From Parvibaculum sp. (GTDB taxonomy: Bacteria > Pseudomonadota > Alphaproteobacteria > Parvibaculales > Parvibaculaceae), in NCBI RefSeq assembly GCF_019635935.1, contig NZ_JAHBYN010000001.1, positions 3,191,532-3,255,531 of the forward strand: DNA of 64,000 nucleotides, given 5' to 3'. Position 1 is the stretch's first letter. Each line of letters starts with the position of its first letter. Shown here one piece after another: positions 47,567-57,528 of the stretch. Made by a program: the position numbers and the translations under genes. The notes beneath the pieces are model-generated. The model ran no database searches. It worked only from the letters and a program-made list of their open reading frames with translations, and was not told where the DNA came from.

Positions 47567-48754
47567 ATGGCATATCAGACCGCGCGGCAGATCGAGGTCG
47601 CGTACAAGGAACAGGATACGATCGGCACGCTGCCGAGCGCCGGCGGCGCGAAAGGCTTCCGCGCCAATACGGGAGGTCTCAATCTCACCAAGACGCCGAT
47701 CCAGTCGAACGAAAACCGCCGCGACGGTCAGTCGACGCGCGGGCGTCACGGTTCGCACGACGTCCAGGGCCAGTATGCCGCAGACCTTTCGGTCGGATCG
47801 TTCGACGACCTGGTTGCGGCGATGTTCTGGGGCACGTTTTCCGCTGCTCTTGAGCTGGACGAGAGCGACTTTACGTCGATCACGACGACGGCCAACACCA
47901 TTGTCCGCCCGAGCGGCTCGTGGATCACGGACGGACTGCGCGTCGGTGACGTGATCCGCCTGACCAACCATCTGACGGCGGGGAACAACAGCCGCAACCT
48001 TCGGATCATCGGCCTGACGGCCACCGTCATCACCGTGGCCGAGACGCTGACGCTGAACGCGACGCCGGACGACGATTGCGAGATTACGCGGCCGAAGAAG
48101 GTTCTGCAGGGCACGACCCGCAAGGCCTTTGCCTTCGAGGAGCGTGAAATCGACATCGACGGCTCGGAAATGTTCGAGTGGTGCCGCATGAGCCGGCTGG
48201 AGATGGCCTTGCAGCCGAACGGCATGGGCATGATGACGTTCGGTCTCGTGGGCCGCAGCATGTCGGTGGCCACGGGCGCCGGCAGCCCCTACTTCACCGA
48301 TCCGGCCTACACGACCTCGCAGGGTCTGACCGCGGTCGAGGCGAAGATCATGCTCGGCACGACCGAGGTGGTCGATCTCAGCGCCGCCTCGATCGTTCTC
48401 GACCGTCGCGCCGCCGGCTTCCCGGTGGTCGGCTCGAACCTGACGCCGGACGTGTTCGACAACAACCTGCAGGTGACCGGTTCGATCTCCGGGCTTCGGC
48501 AGGATTTTGCGCGCACCCAGAACTTCCTCGACGAGGACGATCTGAGCCTCTGGTTGCTCTTTGCCGAGAACACGGCGGAACCTGCCGGGTTCGTCTCGAT
48601 CCATGTGCCCTATCTGACGCTCTCGACGAATGCGAAGTCGGAGCTCGGACAGGACGGCCCGCGCACTCAGACGCTCGAGCTGATGATCGGCTCGGACCCG
48701 CGCGGCGGCGCCTACGAGCCGACGATGGTGAAGTGGCAGACGTCGGCCGTCTGA
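47567..48754 (+). CDS. major tail tube protein
   Basis: 395 aa with GGAGA upstream. RQIEVAYKEQDTIGTLPSAGGA at the start, repeated beta segments and RLEMALQPNGMGMMTFGLVGR fit the longer phage tail tube family (TTP with extra Ig-like part near the C-terminus). Placed between tail terminator and chaperones as expected. Confidence 0.75.
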   Translation: MAYQTARQIEVAYKEQDTIGTLPSAGGAKGFRANTGGLNLTKTPIQSNENRRDGQSTRGRHGSHDVQGQYAADLSVGSFDDLVAAMFWGTFSAALELDESDFTSITTTANTIVRPSGSWITDGLRVGDVIRLTNHLTAGNNSRNLRIIGLTATVITVAETLTLNATPDDDCEITRPKKVLQGTTRKAFAFEEREIDIDGSEMFEWCRMSRLEMALQPNGMGMMTFGLVGRSMSVATGAGSPYFTDPAYTTSQGLTAVEAKIMLGTTEVVDLSAASIVLDRRAAGFPVVGSNLTPDVFDNNLQVTGSISGLRQDFARTQNFLDEDDLSLWLLFAENTAEPAGFVSIHVPYLTLSTNAKSELGQDGPRTQTLELMIGSDPRGGAYEPTMVKWQTSAV

Positions 48755-48795
48755 TCCGTCGCCTCTGACTGAAATCGACACAAGGAGCCAAGCCG

Positions 48796-49116
48796 ATGAC
48801 AGGAAAGACATACGGGCGCGGACGAGGGGCGCAGGTCGAGGGCAGCGCGGAGAAATCGTCTGGGGACTTCGAACCTCTGCCGGAAGTCGGGAGCGAAGAA
48901 AACCCCGAGCCGCTGCAGGAGCTCGTCTCCGAGCCGAAGGCAGTTTCGGGGCTTGCCATTAAAGTCTCCGAACTTCAACTGTCCGTCCCCGAGGTGGCCG
49001 CTTTGCTCGTCAAGGCGATCACCGATGCGCGCGCCGCCGGTCAGACGGTCCAGATGCCGTTCCGCATCGAAGACCTGGGCCGCATCGCGGTTTCCGACAC
49101 CGCCAAGACACGCTGA
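48796..49116 (+). CDS. small tail-region protein
   Basis: 106 aa. Low-complexity Glu/Pro-rich first half, then KVSELQLSVPEVAALLVKAI. Not recognised; position suggests an accessory to tail assembly. Confidence 0.55.
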   Translation: MTGKTYGRGRGAQVEGSAEKSSGDFEPLPEVGSEENPEPLQELVSEPKAVSGLAIKVSELQLSVPEVAALLVKAITDARAAGQTVQMPFRIEDLGRIAVSDTAKTR

Positions 49117-49223
49117 CACGATCCGGCCGCCACCGGCACCTCCTCGCTCCGGCGAGTGTTGCGCAGCAGGCGGGAGGCGTGTCGGCGTCTCCCGTCACCC
49201 TTTCCGACAGAAGGAAAACGCAG

Positions 49224-49724
49224 ATGAGCGATACCGAAACCACGAACAACGAACCCAAGGACGTGGCCGATCTGGCGCCCGACGAAAAAATCGTCAAAGA
49301 CTTCGACATCTCGGACATCGAGGCGCCGGACACGGTGGACATGACCGTGATGGCGGGCGAGCGGCGCACCGATTGGGTCTGGACGTTCGCCGGCTACACC
49401 CACCCCAAAACGATCGCGCAGCAGGAACGCCTGTCTCGCGACAATCTGGATCGCGAGCGGGCGATCGAAATGGCGCAGGTAAACCGCAAGAAGTGGAAGG
49501 GCGACGAGATCACGACCGACCAAGTGCGCGCCCGCACCGTCAACTTCGTGCTGGAGCGTTTGCTCGGGTGGTCGCCGGTCAAGATGAACGGCGAGGACTA
49601 TCCGTTCAGCATCGAAAATGCCCGAGTGCTACTCAGCGACCGCAAGCGGATATCACTCCTGAACCAGGCCCTCGAGTTTCTGGGTGAAGAGAAGCTTTTT
49701 ACGACAGGCTCGCCGAAGAACTGA
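49224..49724 (+). CDS. tail assembly chaperone G
   Basis: 166 aa from ATG 49224 with AAGGAA upstream. It occupies the lambda gpG position between tail tube and tape measure. Near its end the mRNA has a slip site (C followed by five U, 49695-49700) and a following hairpin, so a fraction of ribosomes should shift to -1 and make a G-T fusion of about 285 aa. Confidence 0.75.
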   Translation: MSDTETTNNEPKDVADLAPDEKIVKDFDISDIEAPDTVDMTVMAGERRTDWVWTFAGYTHPKTIAQQERLSRDNLDRERAIEMAQVNRKKWKGDEITTDQVRARTVNFVLERLLGWSPVKMNGEDYPFSIENARVLLSDRKRISLLNQALEFLGEEKLFTTGSPKN

Positions 49725-50080
49725 AGGACTTCGCCGAGCACGAATTTTCTCTCGGTGCCACCGACGAAAAGGGTGTCACCGGGAGGGAAACCCTGACGGG
49801 CCTTCTCGATCGAGCGGTCAGGGGCGGCAACACAAAGCGGATCGCAGAGCTCGAGGCGGAGCTCTACGGCCCGCCGATGCCGCTGGCCCTTCGCTACATC
49901 TGGACGACCTATCACCGCCTTCGCGGCCGTAAGGGAGCCGGTCTCAACGGTGCCGAGCCGATTTCATGGCCCGACATCGATGCGTTTATGCGCATGACCG
50001 GCAACCGCCTCGCGCCGTGGGAAATTCAGCTTCTCGAAAGCCTCGACAACATTTTTCTCAGTGCGCTGTCGAAGAAGTGA
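49688..50080 (+). CDS. tail assembly chaperone T (reached by -1 frameshift)
   Basis: Open in the -1 frame from 49688 to 50080, with no start codon until 49877, so it is expressed by frameshifting: the fusion continues LF-YDRLAEELKDFAEHEFSLG to the end at LSALSKK. After TTT (49698-49700) slips back one base the next codon is TAC (49700-49702). The T part would bind the tape measure protein during tail assembly. Confidence 0.8.
   Translation, partial: REAFYDRLAEELKDFAEHEFSLGATDEKGVTGRETLTGLLDRAVRGGNTKRIAELEAELYGPPMPLALRYIWTTYHRLRGRKGAGLNGAEPISWPDIDAFMRMTGNRLAPWEIQLLESLDNIFLSALSKK
49695..49739 (+). promoter_or_regulatory. -1 programmed frameshift signal
   Basis: Slip site CTTTTT (49695-49700) is followed 7 nt later by a stem of GCTCG-C-CGAAG with CTTCG-C-CGAGC (49708-49739): ten pairs around one C-C mismatch with a 10-nt loop. 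Slip site, spacer and stem are all in the standard arrangement. Confidence 0.7.
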
Positions 50081-50107
50081 ACCCCTTCATCAGTACCGGG
50101 ACCGATC

Positions 50108-53100
50108 ATGGAAGACATAGCCCGGCTTGGACTGGAGGTGGTCAGCGGCAGCGTGGTCGAGAGCGAGAAGCATCTCGACCGCATGACGGCGGCTGCTGCC
50201 AAGGCGGAGCGCGCCGCGCTTGGTCTCGGCACCGGCTCCCGAAAAGGTGGTGCTGACGCAGAAGCGGCTTTGCTTCGAACGGACCGGGCGGCGCAAAAGG
50301 CGGCGGACGGCCTGCAGCGCGCCGAAGGTGCTTCGGACCGGCTGTGGCGTACTGCGACACGGCTGATCGCGGGTCTTTCGGTCGCCGCCGGCATTGCGAC
50401 CCTTGCGAACTTCGCCGACACCTGGAGCGATCTGAACGCCCGTGTCGGCATCGCCGTTCGAAGCATGCAGATGGCGCCGGAAGTGATGGACCGGCTGCAG
50501 GTGATGGCCAGGCGCACATATTCGGCGATCGAGACCACGACGAACGCCTTCATCAACAATTCGACGGCGCTGCGCGAGCTCGGCTACACCACACAGCAGC
50601 AGCTCGACTTTACCGAAGCACTGAACAACGCCCTCGTGGTATCGGGTGCAAAAGCCGAACGGGCGACATCGGTCCAGAACGCGCTCTCGAAGGCGATGGC
50701 ACTCGGCACGCTGCAGGGCGAAAACCTCAACACCGTGATCCAGGTGGGCGGCCGTGTCGCCGAAGCGCTTGCGGACAGCATGGGCACGACCGTCAACCAA
50801 CTTCGACGGCTCGGCGCCGAGGGCAAGATCACCTCGCGCGACCTGTTCGGCATCACCACGCAGCTCGAAAAACTGCGCGAGGAAGCGGAATCGATGCCCG
50901 CGACCATCGCGGACGGCTTCATGTTGCTCCGCAACGCAACCTTGCAACTGGTCGGGGTCTACGATCAGGCCAACGGCCTTTCGGAGAGTTTCGCGATTTC
51001 GCTGGTCGCGGTCGCAGACAATCTCGAACTGGTCGCCCGGTTGGCGGTTGTGGCCGGCACGGCGTTGCTCGCCGCGTTCGGTGCGCGTCTCGCCGCCGCG
51101 ATCGCCGCAAATATCGGCCAGCTTGTTGCGCTTGAGATGGCGCTCGGCGCGACGACCGTGCGGGCGGCCCTTCTCGGTGTCGGGATTAAGCAAATCCAGG
51201 CCGCATGGATTGGTATGACGGCCGCCCTCGCTGCAAATCCGCTTGGGGCGCTGCTGATCACCTTCACCGCGTTGGGGACCGCGGCCTACGTCTTCCGCGA
51301 TCAGATTCGTCCAGTTGCGGAGGAGGCGGCGACGGCTGGGGACTACATGCGTGCAGCATGGGAGGATTTGTCGGACCTCGTGGACGCGACGGCGAGCTCA
51401 ATCAACTCGGTCGCAACCGAGACCAGTTCGGCCGTCGAAAGGTCGTTGTCGCAGATCGGCGTGCTGTTCGATGCCGCCGAGACTCGCGCCAACTCTCTGG
51501 CGACGATCCTGCGGGCTCTACCCGGAATAGGTCCCATCGCCGGAGCGCTTGCGAGCGCGGCGGGTGGATACACAGCATCGTTGAGGTCAAGGGCGAACGA
51601 GATCGCCGAGACCCGCGCGACCGTCGAGGGACTGGAAAAAGCATTTGCCGGATTCACTGAGATGGTGAACCAGAATGCCGCCGCGGTCGAGACCTTGACG
51701 AAAAAGAAGCAGGACCTGCGTAAGGCGGCGGCAGACCAGCTCGTCGCCATCGAGGCCGAGGTGAAGGGCCTCAAGGCCATCGCAGCCGGCTATGCGCAGA
51801 CGACCGAAGCCGGCCTTCGCGCGCAGGCCATGCACCAGGCGCGCATGGCGGCGCTCAAGAACGAGTTCGTCAACGTCAAGGCGCTGACCGACGCGCTGAT
51901 TGAACAGGCCAAAGCAGAACAGAACCTTGCGGCGACCCAGGCTCTCGCCCTTGAAAAGCAGGCGACGGCCATCGCGCAGGCTCGTGCGCAGGCCGCGATG
52001 ATTTCCGATCCGTCCCTTCGCCGCGCGCGCGAGATCGAAATCGAGCGCATGGAGCATCGCAACCGGCTCGAACGGGAATACGCGCTGACGCTGGAGCGTG
52101 TGCCGGAGCTGATGCGCGAATGGGACATGCAGAAGGCCTATGACGAGCAGGCGCGGTTCTGGGACGACGTGCGGAAAAAGGCAGAGGACATTTCCGGCGA
52201 CATTTCGCAATTCCTCGTTGACGGCTTCGTCAATGCCGAGCGCGGCGGGCAATCGGCGTTCAAGAACTTGTGGGACGGCGCGATGGCCGGCGTCAAGCGC
52301 TTCATCGCCAACATGGCGGCCGAGTTTCTGAAAGCCCGGATCATCATGCCGGTGGTTATGTCGGTCGTAGGAGGTGCGGCGGGCGCCTTCGGGATTGCCG
52401 GTCCCGGGGGCGGTCTGCCCGGCGTCGCGGCCAATATCGTTCAGGGCGGCGGGGGGATGTTCGGAGGCCTCGGCTCGCTCGGCTCGCTGTTCAGCGGCGG
52501 GCTGTCGTCGTCGTTCCTGACCGGCATCGGCCTCGACATCGCGAATTCCGGCATCGGCGCGGCGCTTGGCCTCAGCATGGCGATGCCGAAGGGCGGTTCG
52601 ATGGTGACGGGGCTCGGCGCCAACTTCGCCGGCGCGCTCGGCAACCTGCCCTATGCAGGCATCGGCGGCCTTCTCGGCGGCATGCTTGGACTCACAAGCG
52701 GAAATATGGCAATCGATCTTGGCCTCTCCGCGGCGGGCGGTATCGGCGGCTCCATGCTGGGCGCGACGCTTGGCGCGGCGGGCGGTCCAATCGGTGCCAT
52801 TGTCGGCGGCCTTGTCGGCAGCCTTGCCTCTTCGCTTTTCGGCGGCAAGCCGTCCAACAAATTCGCAATGACGCAGATCGACACGCGCGGCGGGACGCTC
52901 GGCAACCCGATCTTCGATCCGAAGGAGCGCAGCCAGGCGACGATCGATGCCAGCCAGCAAATCGCCGCGGCGTTTCTCGAAGCCGCGCAGGCGCTGCAGA
53001 ACCTGACCGGCGGCACCGGCCGGGCCGGCGCCTATATCGTCGCCGGCGAGCGCGACGGATTTCAGGCTTATGTCGGCGGTCCGAACGCAAGTTTCGGCAA

Positions 53101-54175
53101 CGCGCAGCAGCGTCAGTTCAGTGACCCGGAAGCGGCGCTGCAATGGATGATCGCCGAATTCGCCAAGGGCATGTGGGGCATCAAGGACCAGGACTACAAG
53201 ACGATTATCGATCGTGGCAGCAGCGCCGAGGAAATCATCGGCGGCCTCGATTTCGTGACGCAGCTCAAGGCGCTGGTCAAGGAAGGCACCCCGCAAACCG
53301 TGTCCGATATGTTCGAGGCGGTTCGGGAAAAATGGAACGCGCTGATTGCCACGGCCGCCGAGCTCGGCGTTTCGACGGACGCCGCCATCGCGGCGCGCCG
53401 CCGGGAGATCGAGGCCATCGAGGCGCAGCGTCAGGCTCAGCGGCAGTCGTTCAACCAGGGCCTGCGCCTGCGCGAAATGGCGCTCGATGGAAACGACCGC
53501 GGCGCGCTGCGCCTGACGCTCAATATCGAACGCAACGCGCAACTCGCGGCGGCGCAGGAACTGGTCGACCAGCAGATTTTGACGGCGAAACAGTTCAACC
53601 GCCTCTCGGGAATTCTCGACAAGGAAATCATCAAGTCGCTGTCGGATTTCGACGCGGCGGTGAAGGCCTCGGCGCAGGCCGCGAACGACAACGAGGCCCG
53701 GTTCCGTCTCGGCTTCTATCAGGAGAGCATCGCGGCCGGTTCGAACATCCTCCAGTTCCTCGACCGGCAGGCGCTTTCGGATGCGTCGTCTCTGTCGCCG
53801 CTGCGGAAGTTCGAGGAATCGCAGCGTCAATACGAGGCGGCGCGGGCATCCGCTCTGTCGGCGATCGAAGGCGGCGAGCTTGTCGATACCGGACGGCTGA
53901 CATCCTCGGCACAGACATTCCTCGCGTCCGTTTTCGAACGCTATGCCTCGACGCCGATGGCGGCGCAATTCGAGCAGACCGTGCGCGGCGACCTCGCGGC
54001 GCTCGGCAGCGAACTCACCTCCGATCGCTACGTGATGGAACGTATCGACGCATCGGTTCGCGCAACCGGCAGCGAGAACGTCAAGGCGCTGGAGGAAGGG
54101 TTCGAGAAACTCAAGGAAGTCAACGAACGGCTTTTGCGCGAATTCACCCTGCTGCGCGAGCAGATAGCAGCCTAG
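50108..54175 (+). CDS. tape measure protein
   Basis: 1355 aa. N-terminal tape-measure domain (MAPEVMDRLQVMARRTYSAIE, YTTQQQLDFTEALNNALV, TVNQLRRLGAEGKITSRDL), hydrophobic helices at about 300-410, coiled coils (about 480-680) and a Gly-rich C-terminal third (lots of GG/GA, about 720-930). It sets tail length: at about 1.5 A per residue a tail near 200 nm is expected. The long open frame on the other strand here is a shadow. Confidence 0.95.
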   Translation: MEDIARLGLEVVSGSVVESEKHLDRMTAAAAKAERAALGLGTGSRKGGADAEAALLRTDRAAQKAADGLQRAEGASDRLWRTATRLIAGLSVAAGIATLANFADTWSDLNARVGIAVRSMQMAPEVMDRLQVMARRTYSAIETTTNAFINNSTALRELGYTTQQQLDFTEALNNALVVSGAKAERATSVQNALSKAMALGTLQGENLNTVIQVGGRVAEALADSMGTTVNQLRRLGAEGKITSRDLFGITTQLEKLREEAESMPATIADGFMLLRNATLQLVGVYDQANGLSESFAISLVAVADNLELVARLAVVAGTALLAAFGARLAAAIAANIGQLVALEMALGATTVRAALLGVGIKQIQAAWIGMTAALAANPLGALLITFTALGTAAYVFRDQIRPVAEEAATAGDYMRAAWEDLSDLVDATASSINSVATETSSAVERSLSQIGVLFDAAETRANSLATILRALPGIGPIAGALASAAGGYTASLRSRANEIAETRATVEGLEKAFAGFTEMVNQNAAAVETLTKKKQDLRKAAADQLVAIEAEVKGLKAIAAGYAQTTEAGLRAQAMHQARMAALKNEFVNVKALTDALIEQAKAEQNLAATQALALEKQATAIAQARAQAAMISDPSLRRAREIEIERMEHRNRLEREYALTLERVPELMREWDMQKAYDEQARFWDDVRKKAEDISGDISQFLVDGFVNAERGGQSAFKNLWDGAMAGVKRFIANMAAEFLKARIIMPVVMSVVGGAAGAFGIAGPGGGLPGVAANIVQGGGGMFGGLGSLGSLFSGGLSSSFLTGIGLDIANSGIGAALGLSMAMPKGGSMVTGLGANFAGALGNLPYAGIGGLLGGMLGLTSGNMAIDLGLSAAGGIGGSMLGATLGAAGGPIGAIVGGLVGSLASSLFGGKPSNKFAMTQIDTRGGTLGNPIFDPKERSQATIDASQQIAAAFLEAAQALQNLTGGTGRAGAYIVAGERDGFQAYVGGPNASFGNAQQRQFSDPEAALQWMIAEFAKGMWGIKDQDYKTIIDRGSSAEEIIGGLDFVTQLKALVKEGTPQTVSDMFEAVREKWNALIATAAELGVSTDAAIAARRREIEAIEAQRQAQRQSFNQGLRLREMALDGNDRGALRLTLNIERNAQLAAAQELVDQQILTAKQFNRLSGILDKEIIKSLSDFDAAVKASAQAANDNEARFRLGFYQESIAAGSNILQFLDRQALSDASSLSPLRKFEESQRQYEAARASALSAIEGGELVDTGRLTSSAQTFLASVFERYASTPMAAQFEQTVRGDLAALGSELTSDRYVMERIDASVRATGSENVKALEEGFEKLKEVNERLLREFTLLREQIAA

Positions 54176-54187
54176 GAGCGATCGATC

Positions 54188-54625
54188 ATGTCGGCATACG
54201 AACCCACCAGCTTCCGCATCGAGATCTTGCAGGGCATCCACGATTTCGACGAAGACACCTTCATGCTGGCGCTCTACACCAGCGCGGCGTCGTTCAGCGT
54301 CGCGTCGACGGTCTATTCGACATCGAACGAAGTCTCGGGGACCGGCTATACCGCCGGCGGCAAGGAGGCCGCGGTGACCGGCCCGGCCGTCGAAGGCGGC
54401 GAGGGCGACCTCCGAACGGTGTTTATCGACTTCGACGATGTCGTCTGGGAGGGCTCGACGCTGACCGCGCGCTATGCGGTGCTCTACAACGCCTCGAAAT
54501 CCAATCGCATCGTCGGCATCTTCGACTTCGAGGCTGACCGCTCGTCCGATGGCGGCCCGTTCCGCGTCGCGCCGCCGGCGCCGGATGCGGCCAACGCCGT
54601 GTTGCGGCTGCAAGACCCGGCCTAA
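54188..54625 (+). CDS. tail-region protein
   Basis: 145 aa. ILQGIHDFDEDTFMLALYTSAA, FIDFDDVVWEGSTLTARYAVLYN and IVGIFDFEAD belong to a known phage protein family next to tail genes (sheet-rich, likely part of the tail tip or tube end). Confidence 0.65.
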   Translation: MSAYEPTSFRIEILQGIHDFDEDTFMLALYTSAASFSVASTVYSTSNEVSGTGYTAGGKEAAVTGPAVEGGEGDLRTVFIDFDDVVWEGSTLTARYAVLYNASKSNRIVGIFDFEADRSSDGGPFRVAPPAPDAANAVLRLQDPA

Positions 54626-54628
54626 CCG

Positions 54629-56752
54629 ATGTCCATCGGTTCCGGCGCCATTGGCGAAACAGCCATTGGCGAAACCCTGGCTTTCGGCGGCGTCACGGTG
54701 CTGCTCGACAGCATCGTCATCGTGCTGGCGCTTACGCCGGCTGTGGCGACCGGCGGCGCCGATGTCGGGCTCGACGGGATTGCGATCGAACTCGCCGCCT
54801 CTTCGCCCGCCGCGACGGGCGGCGCCGATGTCGGGCTCGACGGGATCGGCATTGAGGTTGCGGCAGGCAGCGCGGTCGCGACGGGCGGCGCCGATGTCGC
54901 GCTTGACGGCATTGCGATCGGGGTGGAAGCGGCGAGCGTCACGGTCACCGGCGGCGCGCTGGTGGCGTTGAGCGGCATTGCCATCGACATGGCGACCGGC
55001 GATGTCGTCGCCTCCGGCGGTACGGACGTGCCGCTTGACGGCATCGCGATCGCGCTCCGGCTCAACAGCGTCGACGTCATCACCGTGACGCCGGGATTTT
55101 TCGATCTGGTGCGCCGCGCGGACGGCGCCGGACAATATCTGGTCGAGGTGGCGATGCTGCCGGCCGGGGCGGCGACGATCACGGCGGGCGGCACGCCGGG
55201 AGCGGTGGGCGAACTGGCGCTGGGCGAAAGCGGCGAAGGCGCGGGTCTCGATTTCGGCGAGACGTTGCACCAGCTTTCGGATCGCGAATGGGTCGGCGCG
55301 CCGGACGACAGCCAGAAGCCGAACATCTGGTACGACGCCCGCGTCAAGACGCCGCTGGTGCTCGAGCGCGCCGTGCCGCTGCAGCCCGAGGAACCGCGCC
55401 GCGCGGCGCGTCAATACGGGTTCATCGAGATCGAGAACCGCGACGGCGGCTGGGACGGCGTCGTCAACGCCAATACGATCGACGGACGCGAGATCAGGGT
55501 GCTTTACGGGCCCTATATGGCGCCGTATCGCGATTTCCACCCGATCGGGAATGTGCTCGGCGACCGCTTCGAGGCCTCGGCGCAGAGCGTCCGGATCATG
55601 GTGCGCGACCGCGCGCTGCCGCTCGACCGGGTGCTGCAGAAGGAAACCTATGGCGGCACCGGCGGGGCGGACGGCACGGCGGAAATGACCGGCAAGCACA
55701 AGCCGCTCGCGCTCGGCTGCCCTTTCAATGTCTCCCCGCCGTTGATCGAACCGTTCCTGCTGATCTATCAGTGGCACTACCGGTCGGCCGAAGGCGTGAG
55801 TGCGGTTTACGACCGCGGGCTTGCACTGACGCGCGACACGTCGATCGGCAGCGCGGGCGATGTCGCGGATTACACGGCGCTGGCTGCCGCCGACATCGCG
55901 GCCGGGCATTTCATCACCTGCCGGGCGCTCGGTCTCTTCCGCCTCGGGTCTTCGCCCACCGGCGCGATCACGGCCGATGTCAAGGGCGACCGTCTTTCCG
56001 GCGTCTTCACGGATACAGTTTCGGGCGTCGCCTGGCGGCTCGCGACATCGATCGGCGATATCAATCCGGCGCGCGCCAACAAGCCGAGCTTCGACACCCT
56101 GCCAGCCTATCGCTGCGGCGTCTGGCTTTCGACCGAGGATGCGGCGCGCAAGACCGGCGCGGAAGTGCTGGGCGAGGTTCTGGGCTCGGTCGGCGCCTAT
56201 TGGGATGTGAGCCAGGCCGGGTTTGTTCGCGCGTTTCGTCATGCCGCCCCACAGACACAGGGCGCGCAGCACTGGATCGACCCGGCCGACATCATCAATG
56301 TCGAGCCCGAGCCTTCGCCGCCGATCCGCTACCGCAACCCGGTCGGCTTCGCGCGCAACTGGACGTTGCAGCGCGGCTCGGAGATTTCGAGCGATGTATC
56401 CGACGACCGGCGGCAGGTGCTCGCCGATCCGCAACGCGTCGCCGGCAAGGCGGTCGAGAATCTCGCGATCCTGACCGCCCAGCCCGAGGCTTTCAACCCG
56501 CCGGTCTGGCCGTCGCTGCTGATCGATGAGGCGGACGCCGATGCCGTGGCGGCGGACGGGATGGCGCTGCACGGCACACCGAGGCGCCGCTACCGCGTGA
56601 CCTTGCCGCGTGTGGGCTACCTGATCGATCTCAGCGAGGTCGTCAGTCTTTCGTGGCCCCGTCACGGCCTTGGCCAGCGCCGCAACTGGCGGGTGCTCGG
56701 CATTCGCAACGACGCCGATCGCGACACGATCGTCATAAGGGTGTGGGGCTGA
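54629..56752 (+). CDS. tail-tip/baseplate protein with N-terminal 22-residue repeats
   Basis: 707 aa. Residues 19-150 form six tandem 22-residue repeats (consensus TGG-ADV-LDGIAI...), followed from about 150 by a baseplate-like body (FIEIENRDGGWDG, VRIMVRDRALPLDRVLQ, and LIDLSEVVSLSWPRHGLG near the end). The latter part resembles the distal-tail or hub proteins of siphoviruses. Repeats may be beta-strand modules exposed at the tail tip. Confidence 0.7.
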   Translation: MSIGSGAIGETAIGETLAFGGVTVLLDSIVIVLALTPAVATGGADVGLDGIAIELAASSPAATGGADVGLDGIGIEVAAGSAVATGGADVALDGIAIGVEAASVTVTGGALVALSGIAIDMATGDVVASGGTDVPLDGIAIALRLNSVDVITVTPGFFDLVRRADGAGQYLVEVAMLPAGAATITAGGTPGAVGELALGESGEGAGLDFGETLHQLSDREWVGAPDDSQKPNIWYDARVKTPLVLERAVPLQPEEPRRAARQYGFIEIENRDGGWDGVVNANTIDGREIRVLYGPYMAPYRDFHPIGNVLGDRFEASAQSVRIMVRDRALPLDRVLQKETYGGTGGADGTAEMTGKHKPLALGCPFNVSPPLIEPFLLIYQWHYRSAEGVSAVYDRGLALTRDTSIGSAGDVADYTALAAADIAAGHFITCRALGLFRLGSSPTGAITADVKGDRLSGVFTDTVSGVAWRLATSIGDINPARANKPSFDTLPAYRCGVWLSTEDAARKTGAEVLGEVLGSVGAYWDVSQAGFVRAFRHAAPQTQGAQHWIDPADIINVEPEPSPPIRYRNPVGFARNWTLQRGSEISSDVSDDRRQVLADPQRVAGKAVENLAILTAQPEAFNPPVWPSLLIDEADADAVAADGMALHGTPRRRYRVTLPRVGYLIDLSEVVSLSWPRHGLGQRRNWRVLGIRNDADRDTIVIRVWG
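54683..55078 (+). repeat. six tandem 66-bp repeats
   Basis: Each unit codes a 22-residue block beginning T/S-G-G (first unit F-G-G), with (A/T)DV-LDGIAI. Units 2-4 are nearly identical; units 1 and 6 are the most diverged, as expected for ageing edges of a tandem array. Confidence 0.85.
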
Positions 56753-57528
56753 TGGGCAATCTGATCCTGAGCTGGATCAATCATGTGCGCGATCCGGCGG
56801 CCGTGCTGTCGGCGTCGGTGGCGGCCGGCAACATGCCGGTGCAGAACCTTGCCGATCCGCGTGTCGGCAAGCGCTGGCGCAGCCTCGACATGAACGCCTG
56901 GGGGCAGGGCACGCTTCCCGGCGACGAGGAGGCGGGGGTTTTTGCGCTGCGGTTTCCGCGCGACACGCCGCTGGCGGGCGGCACCGTGAGACATCTGCTC
57001 GATGCAAGCGCCGAGCTCGGCGGCAGCGGCGCGCTGCATGACAGCGGCGCGGTGCCGCTGGGGCTCGCGCCCGGCCACGGCTACCACGTCTACATGCCCG
57101 GAGAGGAGGTGACGTTTCGCAACTGGCGTTTTCAATACGGCGCCTCCGGCGTGGCGGCGCTCGACACCGGGCTTGCCTGGGCCGGGCCGGTCTGGTCGCC
57201 GCGCATCAATTATTCCTACGACCCCGCCGACTGGTGGGAAGACCTCTCGACCGGCTCGGAGGGCGCGCGCAGCGGCGCCGACTGGTGGGACGAGGGCCCG
57301 CGCCGCCGTCGCGTGGCCTTCGCGCTTGAACGGCTCGATGCCGAAGAAGCCGAGGCGATGATGGATCTGTCGCGGCTGGCCGGCGTCAGCCGTCAGGTGT
57401 TGGCGATCCTCGATCCCGAGAACAAGCCGCGCAAGACCATCATCGGCACGCTGACGGAATCCTCGCCCGTGCGGCATCCGCAATTCGGCGTCCACACAAA
57501 AGTCTTCGAGATCAAGGAATCGCTGTGA
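56752..57528 (+). CDS. tail-tip associated protein
   Basis: 258 aa, TGATG coupling with the previous gene. LILSWINHVRDPAAVLSAS, NWRFQYGASGVAALDTGLAW, SPRINYSYDPADWW are conserved in the central tail genes of similar phages; precise role is unknown. Confidence 0.6.
   Translation: MGNLILSWINHVRDPAAVLSASVAAGNMPVQNLADPRVGKRWRSLDMNAWGQGTLPGDEEAGVFALRFPRDTPLAGGTVRHLLDASAELGGSGALHDSGAVPLGLAPGHGYHVYMPGEEVTFRNWRFQYGASGVAALDTGLAWAGPVWSPRINYSYDPADWWEDLSTGSEGARSGADWWDEGPRRRRVAFALERLDAEEAEAMMDLSRLAGVSRQVLAILDPENKPRKTIIGTLTESSPVRHPQFGVHTKVFEIKESL

Noticed and set aside
51587..56665. Open frame of 1692 codons on the minus strand opposite tail genes
   Set aside because: It is antisense to the tape measure and tail-tip genes, has Arg/Ala-rich composition typical of GC-rich shadow frames and no domain; a real gene of this size inside a late operon is implausible.
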